DNA from: Candidatus Jacksonbacteria bacterium RIFOXYB2_FULL_44_15
GTDB taxonomy: Bacteria; Patescibacteriota; Patescibacteriia; UBA9629
Length of the DNA: 46,116 nucleotides
Direction: 5' to 3'
NCBI GenBank assembly: GCA_001818235.1
Contig: MHJY01000022.1
Coordinates: 1-46,116 of the forward strand
Shown here: positions 7,509-15,407 of the stretch, one piece after another
Position numbering within the stretch: the first letter of the stretch is position 1
Layout: each line of letters begins with the position of its first letter
The notes under the pieces: generated by a model
The model's database searches: none
What the model saw: the letters and a program-made list of their open reading frames with translations, nothing else
Told to the model about the DNA's origin: nothing
Position numbers and translations under genes: made by a program

Positions 7509-9848
7509 ATGTCCTTTTGTCGTCAGCTACAATCAAAATACCGTTTTTTACTAGCCATTTTAGCTGGGGTGTTTTTGTTTGTGCCGGCAATTGCCAAAGC
7601 AGAGAGCTACTGGAAACCGTCTCTGCGTTATAATTATCAATATACTACTACCTATAGCTCCACCGTGAATCAAATATCCTTGCCGAACGGCGGCGAAACC
7701 TGGGAAGCCGGACAAAATTACAATATCAATTATACCTATGCCGCCGGCAACAGCGTGGACGCGGTTTCTTTGTATCTCCAAACTTATGGCGTGACTGCCG
7801 AACAATTGATTGCGTATCGGATTACGGTGGATACGCAAACAGGTACCGGCAGTTATTTATGGACTATCCCGCAGGATTTGGGTGATAAGTACCAATCTTT
7901 TAAAATAATCGTCCGCGCTTACAAAAATGGTTCAGAAGTCGGCAATGATACGAGCGATAATTATTTTAGCATCGTTCCGTTGGGCCAGACAGCGGCAGTG
8001 CCTTTGGCGGCGAATTTAAATTCGAGCGAATTAAAATTAAAAATCATCATTCCCAGCGGCGCGGAGAATTTAAAAATCGGCGATGCCGTTACCATCAAGT
8101 GGCAATCTCAAAATTTGTCCGCCATTAATATCGGTTACACGACCGGGGTTGATCAGCCGGTGGAGTGGATTTTAAAAAATTACGTTGTCCACCCTAACCA
8201 AAAACGCGGCAGTTGGCGTTGGACAGTGCCTAGTGGCGCCTGGCCGAACGTTTATTACAAACTGTATTTATTTGGCGAACGCGCCGGCGTGGGCGCGGCG
8301 ACATCATACAGCGATGATTTTTTTACCGTGACTCTTGATGGCAGTGGCAAGCTGGGAGCGGATTTAGAACAGCCTGGCAATACTACTTCCGGCGAGAAGC
8401 TGACTTTAAATTGGTCGCAGTCAAACGTCGAAACAGTCAATTTATATTACACCGCTTACCCGGCCGGGCTGGCTAGCCAATGGCAGGCGATTGTGCAAAA
8501 TTACGCGGTCAACATTGATCAGCAACGCAGCACTTATCAATGGCCGGTGCCGGCGAATTTACCGGCTGGTTATTACGCCATCCGGCTTGATTCTTACCGC
8601 GGGAATAATCAGCTTAAATCATTTTACAGTCCGAATTATGGTTGGATCGGTCCAGGTGCGGAAGACCAAAAAATAATGCCGTTAGTGCGGCCGGACGCGC
8701 TGGCGATTAATTTATCCGCGGAAATTATTCCGGTGAATGTGGTTAAAATCAGCTGGCTTTCTCCGGCAGATTTAGTTGGCCAAAAATTAACTTTGGATTA
8801 CGGCCGGACTTTAAACTACGGTCGGACATTGCCGGTTACTATTTATGATACAGCCGGCTCAACCACACTGGAAAAATTAATTCCAGGCTACACTTATCAT
8901 TACCGTTTTCGCGGAACCAGCCAAACTACAGCTGACGCGCAATTTTTAATGCCCGGCGCGGTTGATCGTTTAGGATATTATATTACCAATAGTACTGATA
9001 ATAGCCTGGCGGTCAAATTAACCTGGGAGTCTAATTGGGATCAGTTTGATGTTTATTTTTGCCAAAGCAACTGCGGCGTCAATTCACTTTCTTCTTGGAC
9101 CAAAGTTGAGTCGGCGCTGGCTGATTACGGCTGGCTGGGATCAAATTCACTTTTCAAAAATCAATCTGCTTATTATCAAATCGTGCCCGCTGATATTGCC
9201 GACGGTTTTTTAAGCGGTGCCGGCGAACGGGTACTTGTGACTAATCCCGGTAATTTGATAACAGTCGTTCCCAGCCGGCGCGAACCGACGCGAATCATCA
9301 ACGATAAGAAAATATTTGAAAAATATAAAGGCAAGATTTTATTGCGCAGTGAAACTGACGGCGCGGCGTTTTATTTAAATCCGCGGACGCGATATTTAAC
9401 TTATCTGGGCCGGCCGGCCGAGGGGTACGTAATTTTCCGTGAACAGGCGGTCGGCGCAACCAACGCGGACTTGGCAAAAATTCCGGTGGGGCTGGGATTT
9501 TCTACCGGCGTAGACAGCGATAAAGACGGTTTGCCAGATACTTTAGAAGAGGCCTTGGGTACGAATGAACTGCGCGAGGATACAGACGGTGACGGGTACA
9601 CTGATCGGCTGGAGCTCAAAAATAATTATTCGCCGATATTGCCTTTCATTAAATCATCGATTAACCGCGATTTGGTTCGGCGGGTTGGCGGGCAGATTTT
9701 ACTGCAAGCCGAGGGCCGCGGCCAGATGTGGTACGTTAACCCGGCAGACGGCCGGCGGTATTTGATTACTGAACCGGCGGATGTGTTGCGATTATGGCAG
9801 AGGTTTGGTGTAGGAGTGACGGGGAAAAGCTGGGTGGCGTTTAAATAA
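7509..9848 (+). CDS. Secreted beta-sandwich surface protein with C-terminal WYVNP/Ca-binding module, 779 aa
   Basis: Signal peptide in residues ~1-31 (FLLAILAGVFLFVPAIAKA). Three related ~110-residue repeats follow: PNGGETWEAGQNYNINYTY...YLWTIPQDL, then IPSGAENLKIGDAVTIKW...WRWTVPSG, then LEQPGNTTSGEKLTLNW...YQWPVPANL. Their layout (GGE.W..G, a W or Y strand, a W.[VI]P turn) is like Kre9/Knh1-type Ser-Thr-rich surface domains (PF10342). A fibronectin-like section follows (LAINLSAEIIPVNVVKISW). The end repeats the module of the protease at 3012: an LGRP domain (9328-9490), calcium loop SDKDGLPDTLEE / DTDGDGYTD (9511-9610) and a WYVNPADGRRY domain (9681-9845). No sortase signal or C-terminal anchor is seen. 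Role at the cell surface is inferred; adhesion is possible. Confidence 0.8.
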   Translation: MSFCRQLQSKYRFLLAILAGVFLFVPAIAKAESYWKPSLRYNYQYTTTYSSTVNQISLPNGGETWEAGQNYNINYTYAAGNSVDAVSLYLQTYGVTAEQLIAYRITVDTQTGTGSYLWTIPQDLGDKYQSFKIIVRAYKNGSEVGNDTSDNYFSIVPLGQTAAVPLAANLNSSELKLKIIIPSGAENLKIGDAVTIKWQSQNLSAINIGYTTGVDQPVEWILKNYVVHPNQKRGSWRWTVPSGAWPNVYYKLYLFGERAGVGAATSYSDDFFTVTLDGSGKLGADLEQPGNTTSGEKLTLNWSQSNVETVNLYYTAYPAGLASQWQAIVQNYAVNIDQQRSTYQWPVPANLPAGYYAIRLDSYRGNNQLKSFYSPNYGWIGPGAEDQKIMPLVRPDALAINLSAEIIPVNVVKISWLSPADLVGQKLTLDYGRTLNYGRTLPVTIYDTAGSTTLEKLIPGYTYHYRFRGTSQTTADAQFLMPGAVDRLGYYITNSTDNSLAVKLTWESNWDQFDVYFCQSNCGVNSLSSWTKVESALADYGWLGSNSLFKNQSAYYQIVPADIADGFLSGAGERVLVTNPGNLITVVPSRREPTRIINDKKIFEKYKGKILLRSETDGAAFYLNPRTRYLTYLGRPAEGYVIFREQAVGATNADLAKIPVGLGFSTGVDSDKDGLPDTLEEALGTNELREDTDGDGYTDRLELKNNYSPILPFIKSSINRDLVRRVGGQILLQAEGRGQMWYVNPADGRRYLITEPADVLRLWQRFGVGVTGKSWVAFK

Positions 9849-9881
9849 AAAAAGTGTTGTACTGTCTGGGAAATTGTTTTT

Positions 9882-9996
9882 TGTCATTCCGAGCGAAACG
9901 AAGTGGAGTCGAGGAATCCCTTAAATCAAGGAATTCGAGTTGAAGAGATCCCTCGACTTCGGTCCGATGTCTATCGGACCTTCGCTCGGGATGACA
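9882..9996. repeat. Intergenic palindrome of the TGTCATTCCGAGCG type with a nested hairpin
   Basis: Outer arms TGTCATTCCGAGCGAA (from 9882) and TTCGCTCGGGATGACA (to 9996) are near-perfect reverse complements; the inner arms GTCGAGGAATCCC and GATCCCTCGAC pair as well. Inside the right arm is a perfect 20-bp palindrome, GGTCCGAT-GTCT-ATCGGACC (9961-9980), flanked by TTC on both sides. Elements with the same ends are widespread in intergenic DNA of many bacterial genomes. It fills the gap before the promoter at 10024. Confidence 0.8.
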
Positions 9997-10023
9997 GATT
10001 GTCAGCTTTTGGACAGACTTTTT

Positions 10024-10052
10024 TTGACAATGCACGGTCAGTACGGTAAAAT
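10024..10052 (+). promoter_or_regulatory. Promoter for the cobalamin adenosyltransferase gene
   Basis: TTGACA (10024-10029), 17-bp spacer, TAAAAT (10047-10052): close to the sigma-70 consensus. The expected start near 10059 gives a leader of about 28 bases without a clear ribosome binding site. Confidence 0.8.
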
Positions 10053-10086
10053 TTTATTACACTTAAATAAATTCTAGTTTGATTCT

Positions 10087-10692
10087 ATGCCCGCAAAAAT
10101 TTACTCAAAATTTGGCGATCAAGGCGAGAGCTGCCTGGCCGGACGTCGAACATCAAAATCAGATCCGCGGCTGGCGGCACTGGGCGCGGTTGACGAGCTG
10201 AGCTCGGCTTTAGGTTTGGCGGTTGCCCCGAGTACTCGGGGCGGCTCAAAATCAAAAATCAGCGCGATCATTTTTGAAGTGCAAAATGATCTTTTTGTTT
10301 TGGGCGCGATAATCAGCCAAGCCAATCATCATTTTTCAAATTATAGCTGGGCGAGCCGCGTCAAAATTTTGGAAACTCAAATTGACGCCTGGCAAGAAAA
10401 ATTACCGCCACTCCATAATTTTATTTTGCCCGGCGGCAGTGATTTAGGAGCGCGTTTGCATTTGGCGCGGGCGATTTGCCGGCGCGCGGAGCGTCAGGTG
10501 GTGGCGGCATGGCAACCATCAACAAAAAAAATCAAATCAAATAAAGTCAAATCAGATCCAACGCGCCAAGCGATTTTTCAGTATGTAAATCGGCTGTCGG
10601 ACTGGCTATTTGTGTTGGCGCGGTGGGTGAATTATCAGGCAAAGATTGGGGAGAAGAAGGCCCGCCAAACTTTGCCTTTTCGGCAAACTTAG
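10087..10692 (+). CDS. pduO: PduO-type ATP:cob(I)alamin adenosyltransferase, 201 aa
   Basis: The enzyme moves the adenosyl group of ATP onto cob(I)alamin to make coenzyme B12. The family motifs appear in order: KFGDQGESCLAG near the start (usual form TxxGDxGxT.L), RTSKSDPRLAALGAVDELSS (residues ~21-40), FILPGGSDLGARLHLARAIC (~115-134) with CRRAERQVV, and YVNRLSDWLFVLARWVN near the C-terminus. Length fits the family. A serine- and lysine-rich insertion (~143-155) lies between the last two motifs. The last ten residues (ARQTLPFRQT) and the stop are encoded inside a hairpin element (10661-10697). No B12-dependent enzyme or corrinoid gene is in the window, so the user of the cofactor is unknown. 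Confidence 0.9.
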   Translation: MPAKIYSKFGDQGESCLAGRRTSKSDPRLAALGAVDELSSALGLAVAPSTRGGSKSKISAIIFEVQNDLFVLGAIISQANHHFSNYSWASRVKILETQIDAWQEKLPPLHNFILPGGSDLGARLHLARAICRRAERQVVAAWQPSTKKIKSNKVKSDPTRQAIFQYVNRLSDWLFVLARWVNYQAKIGEKKARQTLPFRQT

Positions 10693-10697
10693 GCGGG
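10661..10697. repeat. CCCGCC...GGCGGG hairpin overlapping the end of pduO
   Basis: CCCGCC (10661-10666) and GGCGGG (10692-10697) enclose a second stem TTTGCC (10671-10676) / GGCAAA (10682-10687) with a TTTTC loop. The TAG stop of pduO (10690-10692) lies in the right arm. No T-run follows, so it is more likely a repeat element, or an mRNA end-protecting hairpin, than a standard terminator. Confidence 0.65.
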
Positions 10698-10776
10698 TAA
10701 ACGGTAATGTGAAAATCAATGAGGTCAATTTAGTGATTCGGCTTTAGTGCTGGATTTTTTGTTTAACCGCGTTTTG

Positions 10777-10785
10777 TGATATAAT
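10777..10785 (+). promoter_or_regulatory. Extended -10 promoter for the VirD4-like gene
   Basis: Consensus TATAAT at 10780-10785 is preceded by TGA (10777-10779). No good -35 lies 17 bp upstream (TTTTGT at 10757-10762). The expected start near 10792 leaves ~29 bases before ATG 10821. Confidence 0.6.
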
Positions 10786-10820
10786 TATGGCGAGAGTAAT
10801 CACTCACATTTTTTTAGATT

Positions 10821-13800
10821 ATGGATCCGGTAACGTCTAACCCTATCGATGAGGGCTTGGCTAATTTTGATCCAGCGGCGACGATGGCGAATTTGGATTG
10901 GGTGCAAATTCTTGCCTGGGTGACTAAGGCCGTGATTTGGGGCGGATCATTGATGCTTTCGGCGCTGATTCTGGCGATGGTTTTAAGTTTTTGGCTGTAT
11001 TGGCGGCGGACTCTTTACCGCGATCGAATGCCGTTCGTGACCATTGCCATCGATATCCCGCCGATGGAGATTAAATCCGCCAAAGCCATCGAGAATATTA
11101 TTGCCCAGCTTTACGCCATCAAATCTAAGTTTCGTTTTCATCATAAATGGTTGCGCGGGCAGTATACTCTGCAAACCAGTTTGGATATTGTCGGGCAAGA
11201 CGGCTACGTTCAATTTTTAGTTTGCGTGCCGGATAAGTATCAAAATCTTTTGGAAAAAGCCGTTTACGCCCAATATCCGGATGCGCATCTGCGGGTGGTT
11301 CCGGATTACACGCGCGAATTCAAGCCAGAGGATTTTGTTTCGGAAAATCCGGCAACCGGCAGATATGATTTGTGGGGGACCGAGTTTGTGATGACGCGCC
11401 CTTCTTTTTTTCCTTTGCGAACTTATCCTTTATTTGTCGACGCCTCGGGCAAAGAATTTTCCGATCCATTAGCCGCGGTTTTAGAAATGGTTTCCCATTT
11501 AAAACGAGGTGAGCGATTTTGGTATCAGGTGACGATTGTTCCGACCCGCAAAGACTGGCAAGCCGAAGGCATCAAAGCAATTCAAGCCATCATCAAGCGC
11601 AAGAACATCGATCAAAAACCTTCTATTTTGGGCGCGATTATGGGGCCTTTTACCAACATGATCAATGAGGTTTTGCGGGTATCAATGGAAGGCTTGCTTG
11701 GTTCGCCTTCTGAGCAAGCTCTCAAGAATCAAAAAAAGAAGGACCCTGATGTCGTTTCTATGGATGCGGAGCAGAAACTCCATATGGTGCCGCCGGAGTT
11801 TGATTTGGTGGTAAAGGCAATGCGCGAAAAATTGTCACGCTTGGGGTTTTCCACCTTTATTCGGGCGCTTTATATCGCCCCGGTTGATGTTTATGACAAA
11901 CGGCGAGTGTCTGGAGATTTTTTGGGGATAATGCGGCAGTTTACCAATCCGCAACTTAACTCTTTAGCATCTAACATTTATATCGAGGCTGATTTTCCGG
12001 AAATATTTTTTCCCAAATTGCGGGCCAAGTGGCGAAAAAAGCGGCTCCTGCGTCGGGCGCAGAAGCGTTACGCCGGCGCCGGCGTGGATGACACCTCGCC
12101 ATTAGGGCCGTTTCAGAAAGCTTCGACCAGAAATATTTTTAGCATCGAAGAAGTCGCCACCATGTGGCATTTCCCGCTGATGGAGCTGGCGGACAAAAGC
12201 GGGCTTTTACGCCGGGTGCTGTCCAAAAAAGTTCATCCTAAACAGCCGTTGCCAGAAGGCGAGGAGGAGCGGGTTGATCCGGCATTGCCGGCACCGACCC
12301 AGATTTTGGTTGATCCGAATATTACTTTTTTTGCCCGGACTAATTTTCGCGGGTTGAACCGCAAATTCGGCATCAAGCGCGAGGATCGGCGGCGGCACAT
12401 GTACGTTATCGGCAAAACCGGCATGGGCAAAACCACCATGCTGGAGAATATGGTTTACCAGGACATTTTGCGCGGCGAAGGCGTGGCGGTAATTGACCCG
12501 CACGGCGACTTGGTGGACAACATCGTCAACATGATTCCGCCCAGCCGGATCAACGACACGATTTATTTTAATCCGGCAGACAAAGAGTTTCCGGTGGCGT
12601 TTAACATTTTGGGGGAGGAGAATTTACAGCATCGCTATCTGGTGGTATCATCGCTCGTCGGAATATTTAAAAAAATCTGGGCTGATTCCTGGGGCCCGCG
12701 TTTGGAATATTTATTGCGGAATTCTTTAATTACATTGATGGAAGCCGGCAATAGCACCATTTTGGGCGTGCCGCGGATTTTTGTGGACAACAAATATCGC
12801 AAGAAATTGGTGGATCAAATTACCGACCCGGTGATCAAAAGTTTTTGGATAAACGAATACGCCAAGTATAATCAAACTTTCCAGGTGGAAGCCGTCAATC
12901 CGATTCAGAACAAAATCGGCCAGTTTATTTCGATTCCGCTCATCCGCAACATGATCGGCCAGGTAAAATCAAAATTAAATTTCCGAGAAATTTTGGATGA
13001 TAAAAAAATATTTTTGGTGAATCTGGCGAAGGGGCTGATCGGCGAGGATGTTTCTTCGCTTTTGGGCGCGACCATCATCAGCAAGCTCCAGATTGCCGCC
13101 ATGATGCGCGCTGACGTGCCGGAAGAAGAGCGGCCTGATTTTTATCTTTACATTGACGAGTTCCAGAATTTTTCGACCGAAAGTTTCGCCACGATTTTAT
13201 CGGAGGCGCGGAAGTACCGGCTAAATTTAATTATGGCTCACCAGTACATTGAACAGCTGGACGAGCTGGTGGCGGCGGCGGTGTTTGGCAATGTCGGCAC
13301 GATGGTTTGTTTTGGGATGGGCAGTGATGATGCCGAAACGCTGGAGCCGCATTTTGCCACCGAATTTGTCCTGCAAGATCTCGTCAATTTAGGCAAATAC
13401 GAAACTATCATGCGTTTGATGGTTGATGGCGCGACATCGCGGCCGTTTTCCGCCGAGACCCTGGGGCGATTAGGAAGCCAGACCGTGAGCTGTCGTGATC
13501 GGATCATTAAAGTATCGCGCGAGCGTTACGCGGTCCCGCGGGTGGAAGTGGAAGAGAAGTTAGAACGCTGGCTCGCTGTCAGCACCAGTCCAGAACCGGC
13601 ATTGCCGCCAGGGCGGCCAGGGCCGTCAGGACCAGCGGGGCCGGCGGGGTCAGCAGGGCCGTTTGGCAGTAGAAATACTCCGGGCGGTATGGCTCCACAA
13701 CCGCGCCCGCAGGGAGCACCCAGTGGTCCAGCGCAGAATCGTCAAAATAATTATTCAGTCGCGCAAACGCAACCTGTTTCTGCTGATTGTGTTGCACCAA

Positions 13801-14807
13801 CTCGGCCGGCAACTGCTCCGGCACGGTTTCAGCCTGTCGCCAGAAATACTATCGGGCAAGTGAATCGGACCAGCAATTCAAATCAGTTTACATCGCCGAA
13901 TAAACCATCAAATCGTTGGCAGGAGAATTCGGAGCGAGCGGCGACAAATCAATCAAAACAAATAAACCGACCGGCGCCAAGCGGCCCGATTGATTCTGGC
14001 GGCCAAGAGCGTTCCTCAGAAGGTAAACCGCGACCATTTATGATTAAGGCGGCCACTAGTCGCGAGTCTTTAAATTCGCGCGCGGCTTCAAGACCCTGGC
14101 TTGAGCGCGATGCCCAAAAAGAAAGTGGCGCTCGCCAGGATCTGCGGCATTCGTGGGATCAAAGGCAGGAATTTTTTAAAGAAAAAGGAAATTTTTCGTA
14201 TCAAGAGGATCGGGCACGGCGATTAAATCAACAGCAATATAATAGTAAAGGGAATCAAGCGAAAGGAGATTGGTGGCAAGACGTAGCGTTAGCGCCGGCA
14301 TCTGGCGCTAAAATTCAAGAGAACAGTTCGCAAGGCCAGGCGCGCAATTTGGAAAATATTGATTACCAGCCGATTTGGCGGGCGCCGCGGAAAGTTGTCG
14401 GTGTCAGTGCCAAAGCAGTGGCTCCACTGGTCAGGCAGGAGTCAATTGTGCAAAAAGATCAATTAGCCAAAGTCGTCAATCAAAACCAAACCGTCAATAA
14501 TAATCAAAATGTTTCTGCAGAACATCAAACCAGCCAAGAAATAGCGGATCAAAATATTAACCCTGATTCATACGAGTCTTTTGATCAAATATTCGGCACG
14601 CCGTTAAACGCTAATCAAAAATTAACAGCCGTTGCTCAGCAGGACGAGTGCCCAGCTGATGAGGCACAATTTTCTGGAGCGCCTATGGCATCAACATCAA
14701 AAAAAAACGTGCCGTTACAAAGTGCACGTTTGCCGCGCTGGCTTAAGGACGATAGCTGGCAGAGGACTTTTGATAATCAAAAGCAAGCAGACGCGAATCA
14801 AAATTAA
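10821..14807 (+). CDS. VirD4/TraG-like type IV secretion coupling ATPase with long disordered tail, 1328 aa
   Basis: Residues ~34-57 are one membrane helix (AVIWGGSLMLSALILAMVLS). Residues ~60-500 are a mostly alpha/beta region of the kind placed before the ATPase in CPR coupling proteins. The ATPase has Walker A IGKTGMGKTT (~530-539), VIDPHGDLVDN (~556) and Walker B LYIDEFQNF (~775), followed by ILSEARKYRLNLIMAHQY and FGNVGTMVCFG, the HerA/FtsK/VirD4 pattern with a TraM-recognition-like end. From ~916 to 1328 the protein is low-complexity: collagen-like G-x-y triplets (GPSGPAGPAGSAGPFG) and then Q/N/P/S-rich sequence. Relatives move DNA or protein through a type IV secretion channel or power conjugative pili. 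The pilin-like giant protein at 21255 may belong to the same machine. Family call is firm; substrate unknown. Confidence 0.85.
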   Translation: MDPVTSNPIDEGLANFDPAATMANLDWVQILAWVTKAVIWGGSLMLSALILAMVLSFWLYWRRTLYRDRMPFVTIAIDIPPMEIKSAKAIENIIAQLYAIKSKFRFHHKWLRGQYTLQTSLDIVGQDGYVQFLVCVPDKYQNLLEKAVYAQYPDAHLRVVPDYTREFKPEDFVSENPATGRYDLWGTEFVMTRPSFFPLRTYPLFVDASGKEFSDPLAAVLEMVSHLKRGERFWYQVTIVPTRKDWQAEGIKAIQAIIKRKNIDQKPSILGAIMGPFTNMINEVLRVSMEGLLGSPSEQALKNQKKKDPDVVSMDAEQKLHMVPPEFDLVVKAMREKLSRLGFSTFIRALYIAPVDVYDKRRVSGDFLGIMRQFTNPQLNSLASNIYIEADFPEIFFPKLRAKWRKKRLLRRAQKRYAGAGVDDTSPLGPFQKASTRNIFSIEEVATMWHFPLMELADKSGLLRRVLSKKVHPKQPLPEGEEERVDPALPAPTQILVDPNITFFARTNFRGLNRKFGIKREDRRRHMYVIGKTGMGKTTMLENMVYQDILRGEGVAVIDPHGDLVDNIVNMIPPSRINDTIYFNPADKEFPVAFNILGEENLQHRYLVVSSLVGIFKKIWADSWGPRLEYLLRNSLITLMEAGNSTILGVPRIFVDNKYRKKLVDQITDPVIKSFWINEYAKYNQTFQVEAVNPIQNKIGQFISIPLIRNMIGQVKSKLNFREILDDKKIFLVNLAKGLIGEDVSSLLGATIISKLQIAAMMRADVPEEERPDFYLYIDEFQNFSTESFATILSEARKYRLNLIMAHQYIEQLDELVAAAVFGNVGTMVCFGMGSDDAETLEPHFATEFVLQDLVNLGKYETIMRLMVDGATSRPFSAETLGRLGSQTVSCRDRIIKVSRERYAVPRVEVEEKLERWLAVSTSPEPALPPGRPGPSGPAGPAGSAGPFGSRNTPGGMAPQPRPQGAPSGPAQNRQNNYSVAQTQPVSADCVAPTRPATAPARFQPVARNTIGQVNRTSNSNQFTSPNKPSNRWQENSERAATNQSKQINRPAPSGPIDSGGQERSSEGKPRPFMIKAATSRESLNSRAASRPWLERDAQKESGARQDLRHSWDQRQEFFKEKGNFSYQEDRARRLNQQQYNSKGNQAKGDWWQDVALAPASGAKIQENSSQGQARNLENIDYQPIWRAPRKVVGVSAKAVAPLVRQESIVQKDQLAKVVNQNQTVNNNQNVSAEHQTSQEIADQNINPDSYESFDQIFGTPLNANQKLTAVAQQDECPADEAQFSGAPMASTSKKNVPLQSARLPRWLKDDSWQRTFDNQKQADANQN

Positions 14808-14820
14808 ACCCCAGAGGGGT
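14808..14820. terminator. Possible short hairpin between convergent genes
   Basis: ACCCC-AGA-GGGGT (14808-14820) is the only structure between the VirD4-like stop and the pth stop, which it overlaps. On the minus strand TTTAATTTT follows the stem, so weak termination is possible. Confidence 0.3.
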
Positions 14821-15407
14821 CAGTTAAATTTATTCATCACTTTTTCCGGCGAATGTTCGAACGAAAAAATTACTGCTTGCGCGGCACGTTGCCGTAAGTC
14901 GGTGACCGCAACTTCTTCGGTTGGTGCAAATTTGCCCAGCACGAAATCAGCCGGATCAAAACCCTTTGGCACCGGACCGATGCCCAGACGAAATCGCAAA
15001 AAATTATCTTGACCCAAGGCAGTGATGATCGATTCCACGCCGCGATGGCCGGCCGAGGCGCCGTCGGTTCTAATTCTAATTTGTCCTAGCGCTAGATCAA
15101 TATCATCATAAATTACCCAGAGATTTTCTGGGCTTATTTTGTAATAGTGCATCAATTGCTGGATCGCGCCGCCGGAGCGGTTCATATAAGTAATAGGCTT
15201 AATCAGAAAGTACGGAACATCGTTACGGGTGCCGGATAGATACAACGCCTCGGCCTGGTTATGCTTGCTCCATTTTTGGTCAGCCAAATTGAAAATCGCC
15301 GCGAGTTCGTCTAAAACTTGCCAGCCCAAATTGTGGCGGGTTTCCAGGTAGCGCGGTTCGGGATTCCCCAAGCCGATGATTAATTTTTGCGTTTGGGACT
15401 GCGGCAT
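14820..15407 (-). CDS. pth: Peptidyl-tRNA hydrolase, 195 aa
   Basis: Releases peptides from stalled peptidyl-tRNA so the tRNA can be reused. Visible motifs: LIIGLGNPEPRYLETRHNLG (the catalytic His is in TRHN), ITYMNRSGGA, VIYDDIDLALGQIRIR and GASAGHRGVESI, all in the usual order. Length is normal for the bacterial family. I chose ATG 15407 because the longer frame begins with TTG at 15431. Either start lies within the end of der (overlap of 28 or 52 bp), so pth is translated from the same operon mRNA. The stop is TGA, evidence that this genome uses the standard code. Confidence 0.95.
   Translation of the reverse strand: MPQSQTQKLIIGLGNPEPRYLETRHNLGWQVLDELAAIFNLADQKWSKHNQAEALYLSGTRNDVPYFLIKPITYMNRSGGAIQQLMHYYKISPENLWVIYDDIDLALGQIRIRTDGASAGHRGVESIITALGQDNFLRFRLGIGPVPKGFDPADFVLGKFAPTEEVAVTDLRQRAAQAVIFSFEHSPEKVMNKFN

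Noticed and set aside
9882-9996. Attachment site or insertion sequence end
   Set aside because: No transposase or integrase gene lies near and the element is only 115 bp; it fits a non-coding palindromic repeat.
13579-13863. Open frames on both strands over the Gly/Pro-rich tail of the VirD4-like gene
   Set aside because: They are by-products of the biased G-x-y and Q/N codon runs; no ribosome binding site or family similarity.
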